A model generated the notes under the pieces. It saw only the letters and a program-made list of their open reading frames with translations, was not told the origin of the DNA and did not search any database. A program made the position numbers and the translations under genes. A stretch of 64,000 bases of DNA from Streptomyces niveus (lineage in GTDB: Bacteria > Actinomycetota > Actinomycetes > Streptomycetales > Streptomycetaceae), in assembly GCF_002009175.1 (NCBI RefSeq), contig NZ_CP018047.1, positions 4,960,001 through 5,024,000 on the forward strand, given 5' to 3'. Positions 33,800 to 42,740 of this stretch are shown here, piece after piece. Each line of letters starts with the position of its first letter. The stretch's first letter is position 1.

Positions 33800-35080
33800 T
33801 CAGTCCGAGGTGACCGTGACCTTCTCGTCGTTGTTCAGCTGGTCCACGAGCTGCTTGACCTTGGCCTTGTCCCAGACCAGGTTCCCGCCCTTGCTGCCCG
33901 AGATCGGGATGTTCATCGACGTGCCGTCGCCGCCCGTGACGCCCTTCATCGCGAAGAACATCTGGCTCAGCGACCAGAGGGACATGTCCTTGTCGACGAT
34001 CAGGGTGTCCAGGCCAGCGCCCAGCGTCGGGTAGAGCTTGAACGGGTTGAGGATCGTGCCCGGCGTGGCCGTCTGGGAGGCCAGGGCCGCCAGGAACTTC
34101 TGCTGGTTCTTCGTGCGGTCCAGGTCGCTGCCCGCGAACGCGTACCGGGTACGGACGAAGGCCAGGGACTGCTCGCCGTCCAGCGTCTGCTTGCCCTTCT
34201 GGAAGTCGGCACCCGACTTCTTGTCCTTGAACGCCTTCGGGATGTCCAGCTCCACACCGCCGATCGCGTCCACGATGTTGGCGAAGCCCGCGAAGCCGAT
34301 CTCGACGTAGTGGTCGATGCGCAGACCGGTGTTGAACTCGACCGTCCGGACGAGGAGTTCGGGCCCGTCCTCCGCGTACGCCGCGTTGAGCTTCGTCTCC
34401 CGGCCCTGGTTCGGGAACATCTTCCCGGACTCCGAGCCGCGGAACGACGGGATCACCACGTTCGAGTCACGCGGCAGCGAGACCAGCGTCGGACCGTTCG
34501 AGCCGTCGTGCAGGATCATCATCGAGTCCGTGCGCTTGCCGTCGGCGCTGCCCGTGTGGAGGTTCTTCTTCTCCTCGTCGGACATGCCCTCACGGCTGTC
34601 GGAACCCACGATCAGATAGTTCGTGCCGTCGCCCGACTTCGGCCGCTCGATCACCTTCGCGAGGTCGACCTCGCCCTTGAGCTTGGAGTCGGCCCAGAAG
34701 TACGTGCCTATGGAGACCGTCAGCAGTACGACAACGAGGGAAATCGCGGTGATCTTGATACGGCGCCGCCAGTCCGGTGCTTGGTCCGGGGGGTAGCCCC
34801 CGCCGTTGTTGTACGAGCCCTGCGGGGGCACCCGCGGCGGTCCGCCCTGCCCCCGGTCGGCCGGGGAGCCGTAGACCTGTCCGGTGTTGTAGTCACTGTT
34901 GTACGGCGGCGGGTCGTAACCCCCGTCGTACCCCTGCGACGGCTGCTGGGGGACGGCGCGCCGCTGCACGTGCGGCATGGCGCGCGCTCCCTCGGGCTGC
35001 GCGCCCGCGCTGCCGCGTCCGTAACGCTCGCCGCCACGGTCAGCGCGGTCGCCGTTCCATCCATCAGGCCAATCGTTCAT
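33800..35080 (-). CDS. LytR-CpsA-Psr (LCP) family ligase 1
   Basis: A 426-aa envelope protein: disordered cytoplasmic tail rich in Gly, Tyr, Pro and Gln (1-105), one TM (about 108-130), then an extracellular LCP domain. Catalytic-site residues are in place: GSDSREG, KRTDSMMI, VSLPRDSNV (pyrophosphate-binding Arg), TKLNAAYAEDGPELLV, DHYVEIGF, and LDGEQSLAFVRTRYAF..DLDRTKNQQKFL. LCP proteins transfer polyprenyl-linked glycopolymers to peptidoglycan. Unlike ligases 2-4 it lacks a LytR_C domain. It is one of five in this region. Confidence 0.93.
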   Translation of the reverse strand: MNDWPDGWNGDRADRGGERYGRGSAGAQPEGARAMPHVQRRAVPQQPSQGYDGGYDPPPYNSDYNTGQVYGSPADRGQGGPPRVPPQGSYNNGGGYPPDQAPDWRRRIKITAISLVVVLLTVSIGTYFWADSKLKGEVDLAKVIERPKSGDGTNYLIVGSDSREGMSDEEKKNLHTGSADGKRTDSMMILHDGSNGPTLVSLPRDSNVVIPSFRGSESGKMFPNQGRETKLNAAYAEDGPELLVRTVEFNTGLRIDHYVEIGFAGFANIVDAIGGVELDIPKAFKDKKSGADFQKGKQTLDGEQSLAFVRTRYAFAGSDLDRTKNQQKFLAALASQTATPGTILNPFKLYPTLGAGLDTLIVDKDMSLWSLSQMFFAMKGVTGGDGTSMNIPISGSKGGNLVWDKAKVKQLVDQLNNDEKVTVTSD

Positions 35081-35199
35081 GCCGACCAGTGTGCGGCTCG
35101 GAGGTGTCGCGCATACAGGGGTGGAGGAAAATCACAGCCTCCCTGTTGCCAAGCTGATGCAATGCGAGCCGTGACGGACCCCCGCATAGGGTGGAGGGC

Positions 35200-35748
35200 A
35201 TGACAGACCAGGCCGTCCGCCCCGAGACTGATATTCCGGGTAAGCCCACCTCGGCGTCCCGCACCACGCTCAGCCACATCATGACCGGGAGTGACACCAA
35301 CCTCCTCGGCACGGTGCACGGCGGCGTGATCATGAAGCTCGTCGACGACGCCGCTGGCGCGGTCGCCGGCCGGCACTCGGGAGGGCCCGCGGTCACCGCG
35401 TCCATGGACGAGATGGTGTTCCTGGAGCCGGTGAGGGTCGGCGACCTGGTCCATGTGAAGGCCCAGGTCAACTGGACGGGCCGGTCCTCCATGGAGGTCG
35501 GCGTCCGGGTACTCGCCGAGCGCTGGAACGAGTCGACCCCCGCCCAGCAGGTCGGCAGCGCCTATCTCGTCTTCGCCGCGGTCGACGCGGACGGCCGGCC
35601 CCGCGCCGTACCGCCGGTGGTCCCCGAGACGGAGCGCGACAAGCGGCGCTACCAGGAGGCGCAGATCCGGCGCACGCACCGGCTGGCCCGGCGCCGGGCG
35701 ATCAAGGAACTGCGCGAGAAGCGCGCGGCGGACGGCATCGACGACTGA
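35200..35748 (+). CDS. acyl-CoA thioesterase, hotdog fold
   Basis: A 182-aa thioesterase of the YciA/BACH type that cleaves acyl-CoA. The key segment NLLGTVHGGVIMKLVDDAAGAVAGRH holds the catalytic Asp, and VGDLVHVKAQVNWTGRSSMEVGVRV is the second conserved part. The last 35 residues are strongly basic and helical (RDKRRYQEAQIRRTHRLARRRAIKELREKR). ATG 35200 has a GGAGG-like site; GTG 35191 is an alternative. Divergent from LCP 1. Confidence 0.92.
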   Translation: MTDQAVRPETDIPGKPTSASRTTLSHIMTGSDTNLLGTVHGGVIMKLVDDAAGAVAGRHSGGPAVTASMDEMVFLEPVRVGDLVHVKAQVNWTGRSSMEVGVRVLAERWNESTPAQQVGSAYLVFAAVDADGRPRAVPPVVPETERDKRRYQEAQIRRTHRLARRRAIKELREKRAADGIDD

Positions 35749-35786
35749 CCGCCCCCGCCGCGCACGGCCCGCCCGGTGGCCGTTCC

Positions 35787-35838
35787 GTCCCCAACCGCGG
35801 GACGGGCCGCGTATTCAGCCCGTCCGGCGATTGAGGAC
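35787..35838. repeat. interspersed palindrome copy 2, with degenerate left arm
   Basis: The right arm at 35817-35838 is identical to that at 5119-5140. The left arm (35787-35808) has about four mismatches to a perfect partner. It lies between the convergent thioesterase and LCP 2 genes and probably still terminates transcription. Confidence 0.7.
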
Positions 35839-35974
35839 AAGCGCGGCCCAAGAGCCGCGCAACCCGGTCGACGTCCCCAGCCACAGCACGACGCCCTGCC
35901 GGCGGCTGGTCGTCCTCAACCGCCTGACGCGTTACGTGCAAGGGGACAGCCCCGCCGGCCAGCCGCGCGCCGTG

Positions 35975-37504
35975 TCACGGGCACACCACCTGGTCGCCGG
36001 TCACCGCCCCGAACTCACCCTGGTGGACATCCTCGGCCCTGACCGGCCGCACCGTCTCGTAGTCCTTCCCCGCCATCACCTTCAGCGTCGCGCCCTGCCG
36101 GGGCACCGGCCGCAGCTCACAGCCCGGCAGCGCCACCGCCAGGGACTTCGCCGAGCGGTCCCAGCGCGGGTCGAACAGCACCTGCGTACGCTCCGCCTCG
36201 GGCCCCGTGTGATTCAGCGGGGCCCGGGTCGTGTTGAAGCCGGTCCCGCGCAGGGCGCCGTCGACCCGCTGGCCCAGACCGTCCTGCCGCGTCGCGTTGT
36301 AGACCTGCACCCTGATCTGCTGCGGTGACACCTCGACCATCGAGGCCGGCGGCTGCCTCGGCCCCTGCGGCCCGCGCGGTCCCTCGGGGGACGGCGGTGT
36401 GAGCGGCTTGTCCTCGCGCAGTGCCCGGAAGAGCTTCTTCGACTTCACCGGGTCCCACTTCAGCGTCGATCCGATGCCCTTGACCGGGAAGCCCCCGGTG
36501 GTGACCGGCACCGACGTGAACTCCGACGACGCCGGGGTGAAGTCGCGCATCGCCTTGCCGAGCGTGAGCATCTCCTCCGTACCGAAGCCCTTGTCCGCCC
36601 GCACCGATTCGAGCATGGTCGAGGTCACACCGCGCAGCTTCACGGGATTCAGCAGCACACCGCTGCTGGTGGCCTGCTTGACCAGCGCCGCCATGAAGCG
36701 CTGCTGGCGCTGCATCCTGCCGAGGTCGGAGGACCCGTCGAGATAGCGGGACCGTACGTACTGGAGCGCCTGACCGCCGTCCAGTTCGTGCGTCCCGGCC
36801 TTCAGATCGAGGCCGGTGTGCGAGTCCTTCAGCGGCTTGGCGGTGCAGATCTCCACCCCGCCGAGCGCGTCGACCGTCTTCATGAAGCTGGTGAAGTCGA
36901 TCTCCAGATAGTGGTCGATCTTCACGCCCGTCATGCTCTCGACGGTCCGGACCGTCAGATGCGGACCGCCCTCCGAGTACGCCGCGTTGAGCTTCACCGG
37001 GTGCGGTCCGTGCTGGTCACCGGTGGTCCCGTCGGTGTGCGACGGCAGCTCCGCGTAACTGTCGCGCGGCAGGCTCACGACGCTCGCGCGCTCCCGGTCC
37101 TCCGAGATGTGCACGAGCATGATCGTGTCGGTGCAGCGGCAGGGGGCGCCGCCGAGCCGGTACTTCTCCCGCTCCTCCTTGGTGATCTTGTCCCGGCCGT
37201 CGGTGCCGACGAGGAGGATGTTCATGCCGTGACCCGCGTCCGGGCGGTTCTTCATGTCCTTGAACGGGTCGACCCGGTCGATGCCCGTGTCGAGACTGGT
37301 CACCAGCGCGTGGCCGATGCCGCCGGCGCCGAGGACCAGTACGGAGAGGGTGGTCGCCACCCGCATCCCCCAGCGGGGCCGTCCGTCGCGTCCGCCGCGC
37401 GCGTTCCGGCCGTTCCGTACGTTCCGCGCGCTCCGTACGCCGGTCTGCGGCGGTCTCGGCCGACCGGCCGGGCGGGGCCGGGGGGAGCGGGGTGGTGTGG
37501 GCAC
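35975..37504 (-). CDS. LCP family ligase 2 with LytR_C domain
   Basis: A 509-aa protein: Arg/Pro-rich basic cytoplasmic tail (1-45), TM at about 47-69, LCP domain (about 92-330: LLVGTDGRDK, TDTIMLVHIS, VSLPRDSYAEL, VKLNAAYSEGGPHL, LDGGQALQYVRSRY) and a C-terminal LytR_C domain (about 400-500: IRVQVYNATRQDGLGQRV). Two Cys in GGAPCRCTDT sit near the active site. GTG start. It is expected to attach an anionic glycopolymer to peptidoglycan. Confidence 0.92.
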   Translation of the reverse strand: MPTPPRSPRPRPAGRPRPPQTGVRSARNVRNGRNARGGRDGRPRWGMRVATTLSVLVLGAGGIGHALVTSLDTGIDRVDPFKDMKNRPDAGHGMNILLVGTDGRDKITKEEREKYRLGGAPCRCTDTIMLVHISEDRERASVVSLPRDSYAELPSHTDGTTGDQHGPHPVKLNAAYSEGGPHLTVRTVESMTGVKIDHYLEIDFTSFMKTVDALGGVEICTAKPLKDSHTGLDLKAGTHELDGGQALQYVRSRYLDGSSDLGRMQRQQRFMAALVKQATSSGVLLNPVKLRGVTSTMLESVRADKGFGTEEMLTLGKAMRDFTPASSEFTSVPVTTGGFPVKGIGSTLKWDPVKSKKLFRALREDKPLTPPSPEGPRGPQGPRQPPASMVEVSPQQIRVQVYNATRQDGLGQRVDGALRGTGFNTTRAPLNHTGPEAERTQVLFDPRWDRSAKSLAVALPGCELRPVPRQGATLKVMAGKDYETVRPVRAEDVHQGEFGAVTGDQVVCP

Positions 37505-37694
37505 GGGGGGACACCTCCGCGGGCGACGGGGACGGCTGGACTACTGAGTGACGGGCGAAGGGAGGCCAGGGGACGCAACGTAGGCCCATACGATCAGCAG
37601 CCTTGCGCTGAGCCCGCCCGACGCGCGTCGCAGTCCCCCATTCGCGGTAACGTGGCGGTCGATGAGCCCCTCTCCCTGACGCCCGAAGGATCAC

Positions 37695-38726
37695 ATGCCT
37701 GCCCAGCCCCCCGCCGTCTCCGTGATCATGCCGGTGCTCAACGAGGAACGGCATCTGAGGAACTCCGTCCAGCACATCCTGGAGCAGGAGTACGACGGTG
37801 AGATGGAAGTGGTCATCGCGCTCGGCCCCTCCACGGACCGCACCGACGAGATCGCGGCCGAACTCGTGCGCGAGACGGCGGACAGCGACCGCGCCCGCGT
37901 GCAGACCGTGCCCAATCCGACCGGCCGCACGCCGGCGGCGCTCAACGCGGCCATCAAGGCGTCCAAGCACCCCGTCGTCGTACGTGTCGACGGCCACGGC
38001 ATGCTCTCGCCGAACTACATCTCCACCGCCGTACGGCTCCTGGAGGAGACGGGCGCGCAGAACGTCGGCGGCATCATGAACGCCGAGGGCGAGAACGACT
38101 GGGAGCACGCCGTCGCCGCGGCGATGACCTCCAAAATAGGGGTCGGCAACGCGGCCTTCCACACGGGCGGCTCGGCGGGCCCCGCCGAGACCGTCTACCT
38201 CGGGGTCTTCCGGCGGGCCGCGCTGGAGCAACAGGGCGGCTACAACGAGGAGTTCATCCGGGCCCAGGACTGGGAGCTGAACTTCCGGATCCGCGAGGCC
38301 GGCGGCCAGATCTGGTTCTCGCCCGAGCTGCGCGTCCAGTACCGGCCGCGGCCGTCCGTCCGGGAGCTGGCCAAGCAGTACAGGAACTACGGCCGTTGGC
38401 GTCATGTCGTGGCCCGCTTCCACTCGGGCTCGATCAATCTGCGCTACCTCGCCCCGCCGGTCGCGGTCTGCGCCAACGTCCTGGGCGTCGTCGTCGGCCT
38501 GGCCTTCACACCCTGGGCGCTCATCGTCCCCGGCGGCTATCTCGCCGCGATCGTCGCGGGCTCCGTACCGGCGGGCAAGGGCCTGCCCCTCAAGGCGCGG
38601 CTCCAGATCCCGCTCGCGCTCGCCACGATGCACATGTCGTGGGGGGTCGGCTTCCTGACCAGCCCGCGCTCGCTCGCCAAGAAGGTCATCGCGAGCCGCC
38701 GCCCGGCGGTCCAGCAGACCGTCTGA
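37695..38726 (+). CDS. family 2 glycosyltransferase, ExoA-like
   Basis: A 343-aa GT-A enzyme: VSVIMPVLNEERHL at the N-terminus, ALGPSTDRTDEIA, NPTGRTPAALNAAIKAS, and the metal-site VVRVDGHGMLSP. AQDWELNFRIREAGG is the acceptor/base region. Two hydrophobic segments near the C-terminus (about 248-285) anchor it to the membrane. It resembles ExoA-type glucosyltransferases acting on lipid-linked sugars. Placed among LCP genes, it likely builds a polymer that they attach. It ends before a strong terminator. Confidence 0.9.
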   Translation: MPAQPPAVSVIMPVLNEERHLRNSVQHILEQEYDGEMEVVIALGPSTDRTDEIAAELVRETADSDRARVQTVPNPTGRTPAALNAAIKASKHPVVVRVDGHGMLSPNYISTAVRLLEETGAQNVGGIMNAEGENDWEHAVAAAMTSKIGVGNAAFHTGGSAGPAETVYLGVFRRAALEQQGGYNEEFIRAQDWELNFRIREAGGQIWFSPELRVQYRPRPSVRELAKQYRNYGRWRHVVARFHSGSINLRYLAPPVAVCANVLGVVVGLAFTPWALIVPGGYLAAIVAGSVPAGKGLPLKARLQIPLALATMHMSWGVGFLTSPRSLAKKVIASRRPAVQQTV

Positions 38727-38741
38727 GCACAGCCGTCACGC

Positions 38742-38784
38742 ACGAAGAGGAGCCCCGAGGCATCGCCTCGGGGCTCCTCTTCGT
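38742..38784. terminator. 19-bp perfect hairpin between convergent GT and LCP genes
   Basis: ACGAAGAGGAGCCCCGAGG (38742-38760) pairs exactly with 38766-38784 around CATCG. Confidence 0.9.
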
Positions 38785-38813
38785 ATGCGATCCGTACGGA
38801 TCTCCGCCCCGCC

Positions 38814-40571
38814 CTAGAAGGTGAAGCCGGGCTGGATCTCCATGCACTCGGTGTCGTCGGCGCCGTTGAGCGCACGCGCCGTGTCCGGCGTCTTGCCCTC
38901 GTCCTTCGCCGCCGACTTCGGGTACGTGTCACCCGTACGCCAGTCGGCGCCCACCACCAGCGTCACACCCGACACGTCCGTCGACTTCTTCGCCGAACTC
39001 ACCGGAATACCGAGGGACTTGGCGACCGCCTGCGCGTCGCCCTCCAAGTCCGCGCTGGGGAACAGGACTTCGGTACGCGCGGTCGCGTCGGGCGTCCCGT
39101 CCGCCACCGCCTTCGTGTAGCCCTCGGCGTTGAGCAGCCCCGCGACCGCCGTGGCCCGCTGCGGCGTCGGCGCCTGCGTGTCGCTGCCCGTGCCGTTGCG
39201 TACGAGCACCCCGGTCTCGGCCGGAGCCGCAGCCGGGTCCTTGGACTCGGCCGGGGGCTTGCGCTTGGACGCCTTGCCGTCCAGCGGCACGTCGTCGCGG
39301 ACCATGCCGAACAGCTGCTCGGCGTCGCCCGGCTTCGGGAACACCCGCCCGGACTCGGTCCCCTCGCCGTACACGTTCGGCATCGTCGCCATCGTGATGC
39401 GGTTCGTGGGCACCTGCTTCAGCTCTTCCGCCAGGTCGTACAGCTTTGTGACGCCGCCCAGACCCTTGTCCACGGTCAGCGCGTCGGTGGCCGCCTCGGC
39501 GAGGCTCATCAGCTTTCCGGGGTCGGTCAGCTTGGCGCCCTTGCGCAGCTCGCGGACCATCGAGTTCATGTACATGTGCTGGGCGTGGGTGCGGGCGAGG
39601 TCGCTGCCGTCCTCGAAGCCGTAACGCGTACGGAGCCACTGGAGCGCCTCCTCGCCCTGGATGACGTTCTCGCCCTTCTCCAGCTTCAGCCCCGAGCCCT
39701 TGCCCTCGGCGTTGCGCGAGTGGACGTTCTCCTGGACGCAGACCGGTACACCGCCGATGGCGTCCGCCATCGACACCACACCCGCGAAGTCGATCATCAT
39801 GAAGTGGTCGATGGTGATGCCGGTGAGTTCGTACCAGGTGGCCACCGTGCAGCCCGGACCCCCGCGTCCCAGGCTCTCGTTGGTCTGCACGTTGACCGTG
39901 CTCGCCGGGTAGACCTTGCCGGTTTCCGGGTCGGTGCACTTGGGCATCTTCAGCATGGTGTCGCGCGGCATGCTGACCACCGACATGTTGCTGCGGTCGG
40001 CCGAGACATGGAGCAGCATCTGTACGTCGGCCAGAGGCAGGCCGCCGAAGGTCTCCTTGGCGCCGCCGAGTTTCTGGTTCGCCTTGGAGTCACGGGCGTC
40101 GGAGCCGATGAGCAGGATGTTGAGCGGGGTCTGGCCCGCGGAGTTGGCCTTGTGGTCGGCCATCGGCTTGTCGCCGAGCGTCAGGTCTTCCTTTTTGAGC
40201 TTGCCGTCGAGATGGCGGAAGTAGAGGTATCCCGCGCCGGCCGTGCCGAGTATCAGCAGGGCGACCACGGAGGACACCCAGCGCAGTATTCGGCGTTTGC
40301 CGCGCCGGTTGCGCGGGCGCGCGCCGTTGCGGCGGGGGCCGCCCCGTCTCCCGCTGCCCGATCCGTCACCGCTGCCGGCGGCAGGGTCGGAGTCGGAGCC
40401 GTTGCCCGATCCCGTGCCGCCGTTCGCGGCGCCGTCGCCGGCGCCCGACGCGGCGTCGGGCCCGCCCGCGGCCTTGCCCGCACCGTCCTCGTACAGACTG
40501 TCGTCCCAGCCCAACTCACCGGCGTGCGGGACGCGTTGCCGTGTCCGCTGTCCGCGCGTGCTCTGTTCCAC
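38814..40571 (-). CDS. LCP family ligase 3 with LytR_C domain
   Basis: A 585-aa protein: long Gly/Ser/Asp-rich then Arg-rich cytoplasmic tail (1-95), TM at about 97-118, LCP core (LLIGSDARDS, LADVQMLLHVS, VSMPRDTMLKM, NVQTNESLGRGGPGCT, DHFMMIDFAG, IQGEEALQWLRTRYGF) and LytR_C near the C-terminus (about 460-555, GVLVRNGTGSD). GTG 40571 with AGGGGG six bases upstream is chosen over a longer frame without coding bias. It lies 70 bases after LCP 4 on the same strand and may be co-transcribed. Confidence 0.92.
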   Translation of the reverse strand: MEQSTRGQRTRQRVPHAGELGWDDSLYEDGAGKAAGGPDAASGAGDGAANGGTGSGNGSDSDPAAGSGDGSGSGRRGGPRRNGARPRNRRGKRRILRWVSSVVALLILGTAGAGYLYFRHLDGKLKKEDLTLGDKPMADHKANSAGQTPLNILLIGSDARDSKANQKLGGAKETFGGLPLADVQMLLHVSADRSNMSVVSMPRDTMLKMPKCTDPETGKVYPASTVNVQTNESLGRGGPGCTVATWYELTGITIDHFMMIDFAGVVSMADAIGGVPVCVQENVHSRNAEGKGSGLKLEKGENVIQGEEALQWLRTRYGFEDGSDLARTHAQHMYMNSMVRELRKGAKLTDPGKLMSLAEAATDALTVDKGLGGVTKLYDLAEELKQVPTNRITMATMPNVYGEGTESGRVFPKPGDAEQLFGMVRDDVPLDGKASKRKPPAESKDPAAAPAETGVLVRNGTGSDTQAPTPQRATAVAGLLNAEGYTKAVADGTPDATARTEVLFPSADLEGDAQAVAKSLGIPVSSAKKSTDVSGVTLVVGADWRTGDTYPKSAAKDEGKTPDTARALNGADDTECMEIQPGFTF

Positions 40572-40641
40572 CCCGTGCCCCCTACCCCTGTCGCTCAAGC
40601 GCTCCGTGCGAGCCGGCGCTCCGGGCGTACCGGGGCCTGGC

Positions 40642-42555
40642 TCACTTGGCGCACACTTGCTTGTCGGCTTCCACCTTCTGCACGCCGTCCGGCGCCTTCG
40701 CCGGTCCGACGATGGGCACGCCCGCGCCCTTGAAGTCCGCACCGAGCGTCAGGGTCATCGCCTGCAGCCCCTCGGCGTCCTCCTTGCCCGGCTTCATCGC
40801 CGAGGCGGGCAGGCCCATCATGTCCGCGAGACGGCGGGCCTGGTCTGCCTGGTTCGGTGCGTACTCCAGCGACGTCTTGTCCAGGTTCTCGGGCGCGTTG
40901 CCCTTGTTCGTGGACTTCGGTACGCCTTCTTCGTTCTGGAGCCAGGCGAGCGTCTCCTGGGCGGAACCCTGCGGCCCGCCGCCGTTGAACACATCGACCC
41001 TGACATCGGCGGGTGCCGCCTTGGTTCCCTTGAGGAGCGCCGCCTGCTTGCTCTTGGCGGCCTTCTCCTCCTGCTTCACCTCGGTGAGGGAGGTGTCGCT
41101 CTGCATCATGGCGAACAGCGGCTTGGCCTTCGCCTCGTTCACGACGACCGTCGCCTTCACGACCTCCGCCGGGTTGTCTATGACGGGGAGCGTGGCGAAG
41201 CTGATGTTCTTGGGATTGACCTTGGACAGCTCCGTACCGAGGTCGCGCAGCTTCTCGATGCTGCCGATCTGGGAATCGACCGTGAGCGCGTCGGTCGCCG
41301 CTTTCGCCAGGTCCCACAGCTTCGAAGGGCTGGTCAGCGTCTCGCTGGACTTCATCTTGCGGATCATGGCGCTCAGGAACTGCTGCTGGGTCTGGATCCG
41401 GTCCAGGTCGCTCTCGTTGCCGAAGCTGTGGCGCGTACGTACGAAGGCGAGAGCCTGCTCGCCCTTGATGACGTGCTTGCCCTTGCTCAGCTTCAGATGC
41501 GAATCGGGGTCGTCGACGTCCTTGGCGACGCACACCTCGACACCGCCGACCGCGGTCGTCAGCGTCTTCACCGCGTTGAAGTCGGCCATCATGAAGTGGT
41601 CGACCGTCAGCCCGGTCAGCTCCTTGACCGTACGCATCGTGCAGCCCGGGTCGCGCTCGGACTGGCCGAGGCTGGTGTTGAAGCGGACCCCCTGCTCGCC
41701 CGGGATGATCTTCTTGCCGGACTCGGTGTTCGTCTCGCAGTCCGGGATGTCGGTGATCAGGTCGCGGGGGATGGAGAGCGCGGTCGCGTTCGTCCGGTCC
41801 TTGGAGACATGGAAGAGGATCGTGGTGTCGGCGTGGCCGACGCTGTCCTTGTCGCCGTAGCCCTCGTTGCCGGACCCGGTGCGCTTGTCGGTACCGATCA
41901 CCAGGATGTTGACGGCCTGGTCCTTCTTGAACCCTCCGCTGCCCGCTCCCTCGACATCGATCGTATTGATGTTGCCGTTGAGCTCCTGGTACGCGTAGTA
42001 GGCGGCGCCCGCCCCGCCGACGAGGATGAACGCCGTGATGCCGCCCGTCCAGCCGAGGATCTTCTTCTTGCGGGCGTTGGGCGGCGCCTTGCGCTTGCGG
42101 CGGCCCGCGCCCGCGGCACCCGCCTCTTCCGCCTTGTTCGCGGCGCGGCGCCCGCGCTGGGCGGGTACGTCACGGCGGGACGCACCCGAAGTGCCGGTGG
42201 AGCCCGAGGAGTTACGGGCGCGCGGGATGCTCGCGCCCGCTTCGTCGGTCGCGCCGGCGGCCCCGGCGCCCGCTCCCGCGGCGCCGGGCGCTCTGCGGTC
42301 TCTGGCGGAACGTCCCTGCGGCGTACCGTCCGCGGGCGGCGTGTTTCTGGACCGACGAGGAGCGTCGTGCCCGTTTCCCGTGTCACGGGAAGGGCCGGAC
42401 GACTGCCCTTCGGAGTGGTTCAGTCGCAATTCGTAATTGCCGGTCTGCGGGTTGAGTACCCACTGGTCGGCGGGATCGATCCCGTCGCCTTGTCCACGGC
42501 CTTGCGCATCCACGGTTGCTTGAGTCCTCCGTCGGTGCCACGCGAAGCGCTTCAT
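40642..42555 (-). CDS. LCP family ligase 4 with LytR_C domain
   Basis: A 637-aa protein, the longest of the five. The N-terminus carries a distinct ADQWVLNPQTGNYELRL segment (about 29-45), then a 110-residue Arg/Ala/Gly-rich tail, TM at about 167-188, LCP core (LVIGTDKRTG, ADTTILFHVS, LSIPRDLITDI, VRFNTSLGQSERDPGCT, DHFMMADF, IKGEQALAFVRTRHSF) and LytR_C (about 500-600, VRVDVFNGG). LCP 3 has the same layout and the two probably arose by duplication. Confidence 0.92.
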   Translation of the reverse strand: MKRFAWHRRRTQATVDAQGRGQGDGIDPADQWVLNPQTGNYELRLNHSEGQSSGPSRDTGNGHDAPRRSRNTPPADGTPQGRSARDRRAPGAAGAGAGAAGATDEAGASIPRARNSSGSTGTSGASRRDVPAQRGRRAANKAEEAGAAGAGRRKRKAPPNARKKKILGWTGGITAFILVGGAGAAYYAYQELNGNINTIDVEGAGSGGFKKDQAVNILVIGTDKRTGSGNEGYGDKDSVGHADTTILFHVSKDRTNATALSIPRDLITDIPDCETNTESGKKIIPGEQGVRFNTSLGQSERDPGCTMRTVKELTGLTVDHFMMADFNAVKTLTTAVGGVEVCVAKDVDDPDSHLKLSKGKHVIKGEQALAFVRTRHSFGNESDLDRIQTQQQFLSAMIRKMKSSETLTSPSKLWDLAKAATDALTVDSQIGSIEKLRDLGTELSKVNPKNISFATLPVIDNPAEVVKATVVVNEAKAKPLFAMMQSDTSLTEVKQEEKAAKSKQAALLKGTKAAPADVRVDVFNGGGPQGSAQETLAWLQNEEGVPKSTNKGNAPENLDKTSLEYAPNQADQARRLADMMGLPASAMKPGKEDAEGLQAMTLTLGADFKGAGVPIVGPAKAPDGVQKVEADKQVCAK

Positions 42556-42740
42556 CCCCCAAAAGCGCTCGGTCTTTCGATCCGGCGGTGTGCGCGACCT
42601 CTGCGGTCCGATGTACCGGATCGCGTCACACTATCCGCCCAGTTCAGCGTCCAGCGACGTCCGTGACAAATTCGACTCCTCTTACAAGGGGGCAATCTGC
42701 CCAATCGTCATAGACTGCCGACCTCTACTTGGTATTGCTT

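Noticed and set aside
40243..42666. 807-aa plus-strand open frame opposite LCP ligases 3 and 4
   Set aside because: The minus strand encodes well-conserved LCP domains. The plus frame is Leu/Arg-rich, spans two genes and an intergenic gap, and lacks a ribosome site.
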